Positions 47,629 through 56,463 of a stretch of DNA of 64,000 nucleotides are shown one piece after another (position 1 is the stretch's first letter; each line of letters starts with the position of its first letter). The translations under genes and the position numbers were made by a program. Origin of the DNA: Clostridiaceae bacterium (lineage in GTDB: Bacteria > Bacillota_A > Clostridia > Clostridiales > Clostridiaceae); contig JAQSXU010000012.1 in assembly GCA_029256485.1 (NCBI GenBank), positions 13,580 through 77,579 on the forward strand, given 5' to 3'. Below the pieces are notes generated by a model that was not told the DNA's origin, searched no databases, and saw only the letters and a program-made list of their open reading frames with translations.

Positions 47629-48660
47629 TTACATTTCATGGTCAATTGAAAGAGCTTCTTCAATTGCTACCTGTGTACTATAACTAATATTTGAAATATC
47701 TCCAAGAATAAATCCATGCATGAATGGAGGCATAGGCATTTTCTTTGGAGGCATGGGCTTAATGGATTTAATATAGTCTTTAACTGAAGAAGGTACCATT
47801 TGCTCTTTAGTTAACAGGAGCGGGGCATGTTTACCCATGTGAGCAAATAATGCACCAGCAATAGTCTCCATAGGATGATTTAATGTACCAAAGGTAAAAG
47901 CATGACCTTCTCTATAATTTCTGCCCCATCCAAAGTCCCCTTTATCATCTTTGTATTTTGCAAAATTAACGGCAATATCATAGGAGCTTTCACCCTGAAT
48001 TCTATCCAGGTGTTTTACATTTGGCAATTGAGAAAGAGTTTCCTCAACGGCCTTCGATACTGTTTTAACTGAACCTACAATGTAAATATTAATATCATGG
48101 ATTTTTCTAATAGCTTCTATTGTGCAGGATGGGATATTGTCTCTCTGTACAAATAAAATGGGATCTCCATGATGTGCAGACCAATAGGGGGCCATAATGC
48201 CCTCAGAGTAATCTTCACCAGATATAATAAGTATATTTTTAAATTCTTTTCTTTCACCAGGTATTTTGCAGGCAGTTTCATAATGATTACTGCCAGTTAT
48301 ATGATGGTTTTTTAAACCATATTGATTTAATTCTAATGAAACATTTTTAGAAATATTTCCAACTAAAATTACCTGGATACCTTTGTAACCCTTTGGACAT
48401 AACCTATTTATTTCGGTTAATGTTTCTCTGCTTAACCTTTTTCCATCTGTAAATAATATGGTGGCGTTTATAGGGAAGTGAACTAATGAAGCAGCTGCAA
48501 TGCCATCAAAAATCTCATTTTTATTTACTAATATGACAGCATTTGGCTTCATACTAGAGAAACCAATTTTGGAAATTTCTACAGCCATATTTACAGAATC
48601 AGTACCGCAAATTCTTGTTGTATTTAATGTAGGGGGACATTTGTTTAAATCTTCATTCAT
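47629..48660 (-). CDS. Cell-wall-binding repeat (CWB2-like) protein without signal peptide
   Basis: A 343-residue protein with three repeats of the CWB2/PF04122 type: TTRICGTDSVNMAVEIS with VILVNKNEIFDGIAAASL; ITGSNHYETA with NILIISGEDYSEGIMAPYWS; and IQGESSYDIAVNFAK with HAFTFGTLNHPMETIAGAL. Such repeats normally anchor clostridial surface proteins through secondary wall polymers, after Sec export. Here the N-terminus (MNEDLNKCPPTLNTTRIC) is hydrophilic and there is no signal peptide, so the protein seems to be cytoplasmic or exported another way. A methionine/proline-rich insert (MPPKKMPMPPFMHG) is near the C-terminus, and could bind copper. ATG 48660 follows TAGGAGG. Confidence 0.8.
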   Translation of the reverse strand: MNEDLNKCPPTLNTTRICGTDSVNMAVEISKIGFSSMKPNAVILVNKNEIFDGIAAASLVHFPINATILFTDGKRLSRETLTEINRLCPKGYKGIQVILVGNISKNVSLELNQYGLKNHHITGSNHYETACKIPGERKEFKNILIISGEDYSEGIMAPYWSAHHGDPILFVQRDNIPSCTIEAIRKIHDINIYIVGSVKTVSKAVEETLSQLPNVKHLDRIQGESSYDIAVNFAKYKDDKGDFGWGRNYREGHAFTFGTLNHPMETIAGALFAHMGKHAPLLLTKEQMVPSSVKDYIKSIKPMPPKKMPMPPFMHGFILGDISNISYSTQVAIEEALSIDHEM

Positions 48661-48767
48661 TGCTTTCCTCCTAGAAATATATCCTTAAATATTATATGAT
48701 TGAATATTTTTTAAGTGATGAGTAAAAAATAAATTGGCAGTTATAATTTATAAAGGAGGATATAGAT

Positions 48768-49133
48768 ATGAATGCAACAATGGATTTGCTACCTTTATCG
48801 CTTATGAAAAATGGAAATCCTCATCAGATATGTATAGATTCATGTGCTAAATGTACCCAGATATGTGAGGAATGTTTTAATCTTTGCTTGTTAGAAAAGG
48901 ATGTTAAGGAAAGAACAAATTGTATTAAAACTCTTCAGGATTGTGCTGAAATCTGCACAACAGCAGCCTGCTTTATGTCAAGAGAAAGCGGAAGTATAAA
49001 GGAAGTATGCAGTTTGTGTGCTGAAATTTGTGAGAGATGTGCTACTGAATGCGATATGTTTCAGGATCAGCACTGTCAAACCTGTGCAGATACTTGCAGA
49101 CAATGTGCAAATGAATGCAGACACTTTATTTAA
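48768..49133 (+). CDS. Cysteine-rich four-helix bundle copper-binding (Csp-like) protein
   Basis: A 121-residue protein of the DUF326/Csp (copper storage) family. It has about 20 cysteines in CxxxC pairs along helices: CIDSCAKCTQICEECFNLC, CIKTLQDCAEIC, CSLCAEICERCATEC and CQTCADTCRQCANEC. Cytosolic Csp proteins bind many Cu(I) ions inside the bundle. There is no signal peptide, so it is probably cytoplasmic. ATG 48768 follows AAGGAGGATA. Neighbouring genes include a CsoR-like protein and a cupredoxin fragment. Confidence 0.9.
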   Translation: MNATMDLLPLSLMKNGNPHQICIDSCAKCTQICEECFNLCLLEKDVKERTNCIKTLQDCAEICTTAACFMSRESGSIKEVCSLCAEICERCATECDMFQDQHCQTCADTCRQCANECRHFI

Positions 49134-49298
49134 AAGAATAAAGAATAAAGATCAAAGACTTAAATCAAAGAATAAAGATTAAAGATCAAAGATTAAATAA
49201 TGTAGATTTTCAGCTTTGGCTGAAAATTTTAAATTTAAGTTTTGCCTAAGGCAAAACAACATTAATTGTTCTTTGTTATTTAATCTTTGTTATTTATC
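49134..49298. repeat. R1-family repeat (copy C)
   Basis: It begins right after the Csp stop codon with AAGAATAAAGAATAAAGATC and has the hairpins GATTTTCAGCTTTGGCTGAAAAT and GTTTTGCCTAAGGCAAAAC, and ends TTTGTTATTTAATCTTTGTT plus ATTTA. The left end has a short internal duplication. Here R1 lies between two genes on the same strand, unlike the other copies. Confidence 0.8.
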
Positions 49299-49327
49299 TA
49301 AAAAACCTTAGTTTTTTTAGATACTTC

Positions 49328-49355
49328 TTGACAGTTTTTATATTAAGGTTATAAT
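49328..49355 (+). promoter_or_regulatory. Sigma-A promoter of valS
   Basis: TTGACA at 49328-49333 and TATAAT at 49350-49355 with a 16-base spacer, a consensus pair, just upstream of the T-box leader. Confidence 0.75.
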
Positions 49356-49384
49356 ATAGTTAAAATGTAATAGTTATGTTGCTG

Positions 49385-49822
49385 AGAAGAAGAGGAGTAG
49401 AGATTTAAAGTATAAAGAGAGGAAAGTTCATTGGCTGAAAAACTTTCTATATGGAAGGTCTTGAAGGTAGCTTTGGAGCATCTTTACAGAATCACAGTTA
49501 ATTGCTGTTTAGTAAGTAAAGACGGTTTTCTTAATCGTTATTTATTAAGAGCCTGGTAAGATAAACAATACGTAAACTTAGCTTATAAATGGGTCAAAAT
49601 ACTGATTTTTCAACAGTTTTTGAGCATGTATAAGCTAATAGTTGAAGTTGTTTATCTAAGATAAACAATACGTAAACTTAGCTTATAAATGGGTCAAAAT
49701 ACTGAATCTTCAACAGTTTTTGAGCATGTATAAGCTAATAGTTGAAGTTGTTTATCTAGAATGCAGGAAAAAAGGTGGTACCGCGAGTCTTCGTCCTTTT
49801 ATGGATGAAGGCTCTTTTTATT
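49385..49822 (+). promoter_or_regulatory. T-box leader of valS, with two R2 repeats inserted
   Basis: The leader has the T-box AGGTGGTACCGCG at 49773-49785 followed by the terminator GAGTCTTCGTCC ... GGATGAAGGCTCTTTTT (49785-49820). Stem I lies at about 49385-49500, with GGAGTAGA, AGAGAGGAAAGTT pairing with AACTTTCT, and a loop containing GAAGGTAGC in which GTA would be the valine specifier codon (GTC nearby is an alternative). Between stem I and the T-box lies a 201-base insertion of two tandem R2 copies. Without it, the leader is about 240 bases, normal for this class. Whether it still works is unknown. Confidence 0.85.
49559..49757. repeat. Two tandem R2-family repeats inside the valS T-box leader
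   Basis: Copies at 49559-49657 and 49659-49757, separated by a single A, each 99 bp from AGATAAACAATACG to TTGAAGTTGTTTATCT. They differ at only two positions (CTGATTTTTC versus CTGAATCTTC). They are in inverted orientation compared with the kdp copies. Each can fold into its own long hairpin. Confidence 0.9.
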
Positions 49823-49847
49823 GTTCAAAATTATTTTAATAACAAAT

Positions 49848-49970
49848 GAAATTATTTACTAGATGAAATTATACTTCCAAAGTAAATCTATTATTTAAGC
49901 TTCGTAAAAAACGTAGAAACATCGTTATTTTACTTGCTTAAATAATGATTTACTAGATGAAATTATTTGA
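49848..49970. repeat. R4-family repeat between T-box and valS
   Basis: Flanked by 18-bp direct copies TTTACTAGATGAAATTAT (49855-49872 and 49949-49966), with AAAGTAAATCT inside as inverted partner and a central hairpin around AACGTAGAAACATCG. A related copy is at 59555-59680. It ends directly before the valS ribosome site. Confidence 0.75.
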
Positions 49971-49983
49971 AAGGGGTACAAAA

Positions 49984-52632
49984 ATGGAAGACTCAAAGAA
50001 TATTAACAAAACCTATGACCCAAAGGAATTTGAAGACAGAATATATGAATGGTGGCAGGAAAAGAAATATTTCACTGCTGAAGTGGATAAAAATAAAAAG
50101 CCATACACAATTATGATGCCTCCTCCTAATATTACAGGAAAGCTGCATCTAGGTCATGCCCTGGATAACGCTATGCAGGATTTTTTAATAAGAGTAAAAA
50201 GAATGCAGGGTTACAGCACTTTATGGCTGCCAGGAGAGGACCATGCCAGCATTGCAACTGAAGTTAAAGTAGAAAATGAACTTCTTAAAAGCGGACTTAA
50301 GAAAAAGGAAATGGGCAGAGAAGCCTTCCTGGAAAAGGTATGGCAGTGGACTGATGAATACAGAGAAAGAATCAGAAAACAGTTAAAGAAGATGGGATGC
50401 TCTGCAGATTTTACAAGAGAAAGTTTTACCATGGATGACAAGCTGGATAAAGCCGTTAAGGCAGTATTTGTGAAATTATATAATGAGGGGTTAATTTATC
50501 AGGGAAACAGATTGATTAACTGGTGTCCAAAATGTAAAACAGCCTTGTCAGATGCTGAAATTGAATACAGTGAGCAGGAAGGACATTTCTGGCACATTAA
50601 ATATCCTGTAGTAGGAAGCAACGAATTTTTAGAAATAGCTACCACTAGACCAGAAACTATGCTTGGCGACTCAGCAGTTGCAGTAAATCCAAATGATTCA
50701 AGATATACTCATTTAGTTGGAAAAAAATTAATACTTCCATTGGTAAATAGAGAAATCCCAATAATAGCTGATGATTATGTGGATATGGAGTTTGGAACAG
50801 GTGCAGTTAAAATAACTCCAGCTCATGACCCAAATGATTATCAAGTTGGAAAGAGACATAACCTTGATGAAATCATAATGATGAATGAGGATGGAACTAT
50901 CAGACAGCCAGGAACAAAGTATGACGGATTGGACAGATATGAAGGAAGAAAATTAATAGTTTCAGATTTAAAAGAACAAGGACTCCTTGTTAATGTAAGA
51001 GAGCACAGCCATAATGTTGGATGTCATGACAGATGCGGCACAGTTGTAGAGCCTATGGTTTCAAAACAATGGTTTGTAAAAATGGAAAGCCTGGCAAAAC
51101 CAGCTATAGAAGCTGTAAGAAATAAGGAAACAAAGTTTGTTCCAGAGAGATTTGAAAAAATATATTTTAACTGGATGGAAAATATTCAAGATTGGTGTAT
51201 TTCAAGACAGCTGTGGTGGGGACATAGAATACCGGTTTGGTATTGCAAGGACTGTGGGAAGGTTATAGTATCAGTAGATGCACCAGAAAAATGTGATGAT
51301 TGCGGAAGTAATAACCTAAATCAGGATAAGGATGTACTTGATACCTGGTTCTCATCAGCACTATGGCCGTTTTCCACATTAGGATGGCCTGACAATACAG
51401 AAGATTTAAAATATTTTTATCCAACATCAACTTTGGTAACAGGCTATGATATTATATTCTTCTGGGTGGCTAGAATGATATTCTCAGGCATTCATAACAT
51501 GGGAGAAGTTCCATTTGAAACTGTGCTGATACATGGAATAGTAAGAGATTCTCAGGGCAGGAAGATGTCAAAATCTCTAGGTAATGGTGTAGATCCATTG
51601 GATATAATTGATAAATATGGAGCAGATGCATTGAGATTTATGCTGATTACAGGAAATGCTGCAGGCAGCGATATAAGATTCTATGAAGAAAAAGTGGAGG
51701 CAGCAAGAAATTTTGCCAACAAGATCTGGAATGCATCAAGATTTGTACTTATGAATTTAGACAAAGATCTTATGGAAAAATACAAAAGCTGTAATAATTA
51801 CTCTTTAGCTGATAAGTGGATACTATCCAGAGCAAATACTATATTAAAGGAAGTTACTGAAAATATAGATAAATATGAATTGGGAATAGCTTCACAAAAA
51901 GTATATGACTTTATGTGGGGAGAATTCTGTGACTGGTACATAGAACTTGTAAAACCAGTTATGTATGGCGATAATGAAGAGGCAAAGGGTGTTGCCTATA
52001 ATGTATTAAACAAGGTATTAACTATTGGATTGCAGCTTCTTCATCCAACAATGCCATTTATTACAGAGGAAATTTATGTTCATCTGGAAAAACAATATGA
52101 ATCCATAACAATATCAAAATGGCCGGAATATGAGGAAGCACTTCATAATGAAAAATCTGAAAAGGAAATGGAATATATAATTGAGGCCATAAAGTCTATT
52201 AGAAATGTTAGAACAGAAATGAATGTTCCTCCATCCAGAAAGGCTAAGATAATGGCATACATTACGGAAAGTGCATCTAAGTCAGCTTTTCAAGCAGGAA
52301 AAGTTTATTTTGAAAAATTAGCATCTGCCAGTTCAGTAGAATTTTTAAATTCTAAAGAACAGGTACCTGAAAATGCAGTTTCAGTAGTTACCACAGCAGG
52401 AGAAATATTTATTCCTTTATTTGATTTAATAGACAAGGAAAAGGAATTAGAAAGATTAAATAAGGAAAAAGAAAAACTTGAGAATGAAATTAAAAGAGTA
52501 GAAAGCAAATTGTCAAATGAAAAATTTGTATCAAAAGCTCCTGAATCAGTAGTATATGAAGAAAAAGCTAAGGGTGAAAAATATAAGGAAATGCTGAAAG
52601 CTGTTCTTCAAAGATTACAAGGCTTAAAGTAA
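49984..52632 (+). CDS. valS: Valyl-tRNA synthetase
   Basis: An 882-residue class I synthetase charging tRNA-Val. Class I signatures are [15 protein letters not shown] (HIGH) and GRKMSKSLG (KMSKS). An editing domain with [10 protein letters not shown], a zinc-type CKDC/CDDC pair in the middle, an anticodon-binding region (LVKPVMYGD) and the C-terminal coiled coil ([19 protein letters not shown]) of ValRS are all present. ATG 49984 follows GAAAGGGG; an upstream ATG at 49957 lies within the R4 repeat. Regulated by the T-box leader upstream. folC follows 28 bases later. Confidence 0.97.
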   Translation: MEDSKNINKTYDPKEFEDRIYEWWQEKKYFTAEVDKNKKPYTIMMPPPNITGKLHLGHALDNAMQDFLIRVKRMQGYSTLWLPGEDHASIATEVKVENELLKSGLKKKEMGREAFLEKVWQWTDEYRERIRKQLKKMGCSADFTRESFTMDDKLDKAVKAVFVKLYNEGLIYQGNRLINWCPKCKTALSDAEIEYSEQEGHFWHIKYPVVGSNEFLEIATTRPETMLGDSAVAVNPNDSRYTHLVGKKLILPLVNREIPIIADDYVDMEFGTGAVKITPAHDPNDYQVGKRHNLDEIIMMNEDGTIRQPGTKYDGLDRYEGRKLIVSDLKEQGLLVNVREHSHNVGCHDRCGTVVEPMVSKQWFVKMESLAKPAIEAVRNKETKFVPERFEKIYFNWMENIQDWCISRQLWWGHRIPVWYCKDCGKVIVSVDAPEKCDDCGSNNLNQDKDVLDTWFSSALWPFSTLGWPDNTEDLKYFYPTSTLVTGYDIIFFWVARMIFSGIHNMGEVPFETVLIHGIVRDSQGRKMSKSLGNGVDPLDIIDKYGADALRFMLITGNAAGSDIRFYEEKVEAARNFANKIWNASRFVLMNLDKDLMEKYKSCNNYSLADKWILSRANTILKEVTENIDKYELGIASQKVYDFMWGEFCDWYIELVKPVMYGDNEEAKGVAYNVLNKVLTIGLQLLHPTMPFITEEIYVHLEKQYESITISKWPEYEEALHNEKSEKEMEYIIEAIKSIRNVRTEMNVPPSRKAKIMAYITESASKSAFQAGKVYFEKLASASSVEFLNSKEQVPENAVSVVTTAGEIFIPLFDLIDKEKELERLNKEKEKLENEIKRVESKLSNEKFVSKAPESVVYEEKAKGEKYKEMLKAVLQRLQGLK

Positions 52633-52660
52633 AAATTTTCATATTGGGGGCGTGTTGCAA

Positions 52661-53998
52661 ATGAATTATCATGAAGCCATGGAGTATATAAATGATACAG
52701 CTAAATTTGGGAGCAACCTAGGACTTACAAGAACTGAAAAGCTGCTGGAGTATCTGGGGGATCCTCATAAAAAACTAAAATGTGTACACATTGCTGGCAC
52801 TAATGGGAAGGGCTCAATCACAGTGATGATTAGTACAATGCTGAGGGAAGCCGGATATAAGGTTGGTATGTATACATCGCCTTATCTGGAAGAATTCGAA
52901 GAGAGAATTCAAGTAAATGGCAATAATATTCCTAAAGATGATCTGGCGGATGTAATAACACGGGTGGCAAAAGCCGTAGAAAAGGTATTACAGGAAGGCT
53001 ATGATAATCCCACAGAATTTGAAATTATAACCTGCGCCATGTTCTGCTACTTTAATAAAATGAAGGTTGACTATGCTGTTATAGAGGTTGGTCTTGGAGG
53101 AAGATTAGATTCCACCAATGTACTTACAGCAGGAAATGGATTTGGAGCATTGGTTAGTGTAATTGCATCTATTAGCTATGATCACATGAAAATTCTAGGG
53201 GATACATTGGGAGAAATTGCACATGAAAAGGCTGGAATAATTAAAAAGAATATACCATTGGTGCTTTATCCTCAGGAGCCTGAGGCAGAACAGGTTATAG
53301 AAAGCACAGCATTAATAATGAACAGCAAAATAATTAAAGTAAATAAAAACTCAGTGGCTTATGAAAATGAAATAAATCCTCTGAACAGTGATTTTACACA
53401 ATCAATAGTGGTAAAAACCAATAAGGATACTTATCATATTAAATTATCGCTTTTGGGAAAACACCAGCTTCTTAATTGTGCTACTGCAATATGCGCAGCA
53501 GAGCAATTGCTTGAGGCAGGTGCAGTAAAATTACAAAAAAACAATATGGAATCTGCATTGAGTAAAGTAAAATGGCCTGGCAGACTGGAAGTAATGAGTA
53601 AAGACCCATTTATAGTAATTGATGGAGCGCATAATATTGATGGAATTACAAAGCTCACAGATAGTGTTAAGAAGTATTTCAATTATAACAAAATTATTTT
53701 AATTTTAGGAATTTTAGCGGATAAACAAATTGACGCCATGGTTGGAAAAATTGCTCCAATGGCAGATAAAATAATAACAGTAAGCCCGCATAATTCCAGA
53801 GCAGAGAGCTCAGGTAAACTTAAGGATATAATTTTGAATTATAACAGCAGCTGCGAGAACATGGATGATTATGAAGAAGCTCTGAAAAAGGCAGTTTCAT
53901 ATGGTGAAAAAGGCGACTTGATTCTTGTCAGCGGATCATTATATATGATAGGTGATATGAGAAAAACAATAAAAAGGAGTGTTTCAAAACTACTTTAA
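52661..53998 (+). CDS. folC: Folylpolyglutamate synthase / dihydrofolate synthase
   Basis: A 445-residue Mur-ligase-family enzyme that adds glutamate to folates. The P-loop is AGTNGKGS, followed by the omega loop TSPYLEEFEERIQVNG, then VGLGGRLDSTNV, the conserved SYDHMKILGDTLGEIAHEKAGI, and IDGAHNIDG in the C-terminal domain. ATG 52661 lies 10 bases after TTGGGGG; TTG 52655 is an alternative. It is probably co-transcribed with valS, an arrangement found in many Firmicutes. Confidence 0.95.
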   Translation: MNYHEAMEYINDTAKFGSNLGLTRTEKLLEYLGDPHKKLKCVHIAGTNGKGSITVMISTMLREAGYKVGMYTSPYLEEFEERIQVNGNNIPKDDLADVITRVAKAVEKVLQEGYDNPTEFEIITCAMFCYFNKMKVDYAVIEVGLGGRLDSTNVLTAGNGFGALVSVIASISYDHMKILGDTLGEIAHEKAGIIKKNIPLVLYPQEPEAEQVIESTALIMNSKIIKVNKNSVAYENEINPLNSDFTQSIVVKTNKDTYHIKLSLLGKHQLLNCATAICAAEQLLEAGAVKLQKNNMESALSKVKWPGRLEVMSKDPFIVIDGAHNIDGITKLTDSVKKYFNYNKIILILGILADKQIDAMVGKIAPMADKIITVSPHNSRAESSGKLKDIILNYNSSCENMDDYEEALKKAVSYGEKGDLILVSGSLYMIGDMRKTIKRSVSKLL

Positions 53999-54024
53999 TA
54001 GTAGTTTTTGAACACTCCTTTTTA
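53972..54024 (+). terminator. valS-folC terminator overlapping the end of folC
   Basis: AAAGGAGTGTTTCAAAACTAC and GTAGTTTTTGAACACTCCTTT pair over about 20 bases with loop TTTAATA, followed by TTT. It starts inside the last codons of folC. Confidence 0.88.
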
Positions 54025-54154
54025 AATAACAAAGATCAAAGATTAAAGATTAAATAATGTAGATTTTCAGCTTTGGCTGAAAATCTTAAATTTAAGTTTT
54101 GCCCAAAGGCAAAACAACATTAATTGTTATTTGTTATTTAATCTTTGTTATTTA
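54025..54154. repeat. R1-family repeat (copy D)
   Basis: From AAATAACAAAGATCAAAG to TTAATCTTTGTTATTTATT, with GATTTTCAGCTTTGGCTGAAAATC and GTTTTGCCCAAAGGCAAAAC hairpins, between convergent folC and TSCPD genes and covering the stop of the latter. Confidence 0.85.
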
Positions 54155-54390
54155 TTATAAAGTTCCAAAGCTTTGGCCAATTGATCTGGACAAGAAGTTG
54201 CTTTTGAACCACATTTAATTCCCTTTAATCTCTTAATTGCTTCATTAATGTCCATACCTTCTATTAAAGAAGCTATTCCCTGTAAATTCCCTTCACAGCC
54301 GCCTAAAAAATTAACTTTAACCACTTTGTTATCAACAATATCAAAATTAACAGTTCTTGAACAAACTCCAGTAGGATTATAGCTGTACAT
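54148..54390 (-). CDS. TSCPD domain protein (TIGR03905-like)
   Basis: An 80-residue protein of the small TSCPD family: SYNPTGVCSRTVNFDIVDN, GGCEGNLQGIASLIEGM, and the ending GIKCGSKATSCPDQL. Four cysteines (positions about 10, 33, 60 and 67) could bind a metal, as in the TSCPD end of ribonucleotide reductases, to which the domain is related. Function unknown. Its stop lies in the R1 repeat. The 5' ribosome site is GAGGTGATA. Confidence 0.85.
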   Translation of the reverse strand: MYSYNPTGVCSRTVNFDIVDNKVVKVNFLGGCEGNLQGIASLIEGMDINEAIKRLKGIKCGSKATSCPDQLAKALELYNK

Positions 54391-54605
54391 ATTATCACCT
54401 CACCATCAAGTTATATGTGTTTCATAAACATAATAGATTATACCCTATATGGGCATATTTTTCAATATTATTTAAATACGGGCATTTAATATATAATTAA
54501 AATTTTTACTGATTTTTATTAACTTTATTATGTAATTTTCATAGTATATTTTAGAGGAGGTTAGATTCATATGAATTATATATATGTTTGTAATACTTCA
54601 TCGGA

Positions 54606-55394
54606 TTGGATAGAATTGGACCTCATGGAATATGTGAATATAATGATAAGGTAATAACTGCTAATAGTTATAGTAATAATATTTCTATTATAGATACAAA
54701 TCTAGGGAGAGAGGAATCAAAGTACTTCATAGGCATGCATTGTAATGATGTAGTTGTATATGAGAATAATGCTTACATCATATGCGGAGAATCTAACAAT
54801 GTGGTAGTATTTGATTTAATAAAGAATAAAATAACCGAAGAAATTCCCTGTGGTAATCTACCCCACAGCATTGTAATTAATAGAGAAAAAGGCATTTTAC
54901 TTGTATCTAATATGGAAAATGACAGCTTAACACTTATTGATTGTCATAATAATGAGGAGACCAAAAGTATCAAAGTTGGTTCATACCCTACAAAGGCAAT
55001 ATTCACTGTTGACAACAAATATATACTTGTTTGTGAAAGTAATATTGGATCAGATTATAGAGGAAGTATTGGATTAATCTCTCTAAAAAATTTCAAAATG
55101 ATATATAGAATCACAGTGGGAAACTGCCCTGTGGATATGCTCTGTGATGAAAAATACTGCTTTGTTTCAAACTTTGGAGAGGGTTCAATAAGTGTACTTG
55201 ATATTAATTATTATGAGGTAATAAAGAAAATAAATATTGGGGGTATGCCTCGGGGAATAATCAAATATGATAAATTTATTTATGTTGGAGACAACTATAA
55301 TAATTTGCTTATGAGAGTAAATATTTTTAGTGAGGATAAAAAAATCATACCCATAGGCGGTGAACCCACAGGTATGATATTAGCTACTCATTAA
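54606..55394 (+). CDS. YVTN-type beta-propeller protein, 5' end probably frameshifted
   Basis: A frame of 262 residues from TTG 54606 with repeated propeller blades: DKVITANSYSNNISIIDTN, EKGILLVSNMENDSLTLID, and DEKYCFVSNFGEGSISVLD. Homologues in clostridia commonly begin MNYIYVCNTSSD. Exactly that peptide is encoded from ATG 54571, which has a good GAGGAGG ribosome site, but in a different frame that stops at 54654. So the gene probably lost a few dozen bases near GGATTGGAT at 54602-54610 and is frameshifted. The TTG start has no ribosome site. Function of the family is unknown. Confidence 0.7.
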   Translation: MDRIGPHGICEYNDKVITANSYSNNISIIDTNLGREESKYFIGMHCNDVVVYENNAYIICGESNNVVVFDLIKNKITEEIPCGNLPHSIVINREKGILLVSNMENDSLTLIDCHNNEETKSIKVGSYPTKAIFTVDNKYILVCESNIGSDYRGSIGLISLKNFKMIYRITVGNCPVDMLCDEKYCFVSNFGEGSISVLDINYYEVIKKINIGGMPRGIIKYDKFIYVGDNYNNLLMRVNIFSEDKKIIPIGGEPTGMILATH

Positions 55395-55911
55395 TTAAAA
55401 TATTAATTATTTCATTATAAAGCTTTGAAGAATTACTTTTCCACTTTGTACAAAGTTCTCTTGCCTGCTTATTGGAACCAACTGAAACCTTTAAATCTAT
55501 CAATAAAGAGTCGTTTTCCAAAGCTTTTAAATCAACAACAAAGTTATTTCTATCATCAATGGTATAATCGGCGGTGCAAGTTACCTCTTTTTTTATATTT
55601 TCCATTTGTTTTTTTAAATAGTTGTCTATTTGATCTAATTTATCCTTGGATATTCTATCTTCAAATAAAGAAAGAACTTTTTTACCCTTGTCAGTAATTA
55701 TGTATTTATGTTTATTATCTTCTTCAAGAGTTGCTATAAAATTAGTGGCAACCAGTTCCGTCATATATTGCTGTAAGGTAAAATAATTGATAAAGTTATT
55801 TTCAAGTATTATTTGAGTAATTTGATTATTAGATACAGAAAATTTCATTTTACTAAATATATATAAAAGTAGAAGCTTGTTTTCAGCTAATTCTAAAGTA
55901 TCTTCAAACAT
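55384..55911 (-). CDS. DUF4364 family winged-helix protein
   Basis: A 175-residue protein that matches DUF4364: a winged-helix N-terminal domain (ENKLLLLYIFSKMKFSVSN, and ILENNFINYFTLQQYMTEL), a coiled-coil-like middle, and a C-terminal beta-rich module (VDLKALENDSLLIDLKVSV). DUF4364 proteins are thought to be transcription-related in clostridia; targets unknown. It overlaps the convergent propeller gene by 11 bases. Start ATG 55911 follows GGAGGTTG. Confidence 0.85.
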   Translation of the reverse strand: MFEDTLELAENKLLLLYIFSKMKFSVSNNQITQIILENNFINYFTLQQYMTELVATNFIATLEEDNKHKYIITDKGKKVLSLFEDRISKDKLDQIDNYLKKQMENIKKEVTCTADYTIDDRNNFVVDLKALENDSLLIDLKVSVGSNKQARELCTKWKSNSSKLYNEIINILINE

Positions 55912-55991
55912 TATTCAACCTCCACAGAAAATGTTTCATAAATTTTTCTTTAATTATTATAACATATAGTATGGATATTATGAAACAAAAT

Positions 55992-56022
55992 AAAAAATTG
56001 CACCAAGAAAGGTGCAATTTTT
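55992..56022 (-). terminator. Terminator of the SASP gene
   Basis: AAAAAATTGCACC and GGTGCAATTTTTT form a 13-bp perfect stem with loop AAGAAA, three bases after the SASP stop on the minus strand. Confidence 0.85.
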
Positions 56023-56024
56023 TA

Positions 56025-56252
56025 TTATTTACCATGAACTAAATCATTCTCAGCTTTGGAAATGAGACGTTTAACCATCTCTCCTCCAACTCTGCCGCAG
56101 TTTTGGGAAGTTACTTTACCCCAGTAATCTTCAGAACCTTGATGAACTCCTAAATTTAAATCTTCAGCAATTTCATATTTCATATTATCAAGCAGTGGAT
56201 GTACATCAGGGACTAATTGAGTTCTACCATTACCAGATTCTCCAAGTGCCAT
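56025..56252 (-). CDS. Alpha/beta-type small acid-soluble spore protein (SASP)
   Basis: A 75-residue SASP that coats spore DNA. It has the family motifs LDNMKYEIAEDLNL, with the germination-protease cleavage region KYEIA, and DYWGKVTSQNCGRVGGEMVKRL. It is slightly divergent at the N-terminus (GNGRTQLVPDVHPL). ATG 56252 follows AAGGAGG; an upstream in-frame extension has no ribosome site. Probably sigma-G controlled. This shows that the organism forms endospores. Confidence 0.93.
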   Translation of the reverse strand: MALGESGNGRTQLVPDVHPLLDNMKYEIAEDLNLGVHQGSEDYWGKVTSQNCGRVGGEMVKRLISKAENDLVHGK

Positions 56253-56286
56253 AATAAAATCCTCCTTTATGTAAATATTGTACATA

Positions 56287-56315
56287 TAGTTTGTACTTTC
56301 TTCTAAGGTTTATAC
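56287..56315 (-). promoter_or_regulatory. Candidate sigma-G promoter of the SASP gene
   Basis: On the minus strand GTATA at 56315-56311 and CAAACTA at 56293-56287 are separated by 17 bases, close to the sigma-G consensus (GnATR - 17/18 - CATnnTA), about 35 bases before the start. Inferred from the match and the gene type. Confidence 0.4.
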
Positions 56316-56463
56316 TGAAAAATATTAAACAAAATGGAATAATAATCAAACTAACGCATTATAGTTAAATAGATACTTTGCATTAAAATTGTTACATTGT
56401 GCCCAACAGAATGTTATATAATTTTTGCAAGGTTAATAAATCAGTTTAGGGGTGTAAAAGTCT

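Noticed and set aside
49134..49327. Additional gene between Csp-like and valS
   Set aside because: No frame with a ribosome site; the region is the R1 repeat.
49559..49757. Tandem repeats considered as a CRISPR array
   Set aside because: Only two units of 99 bp separated by one base, self-complementary, no spacers and no cas genes.
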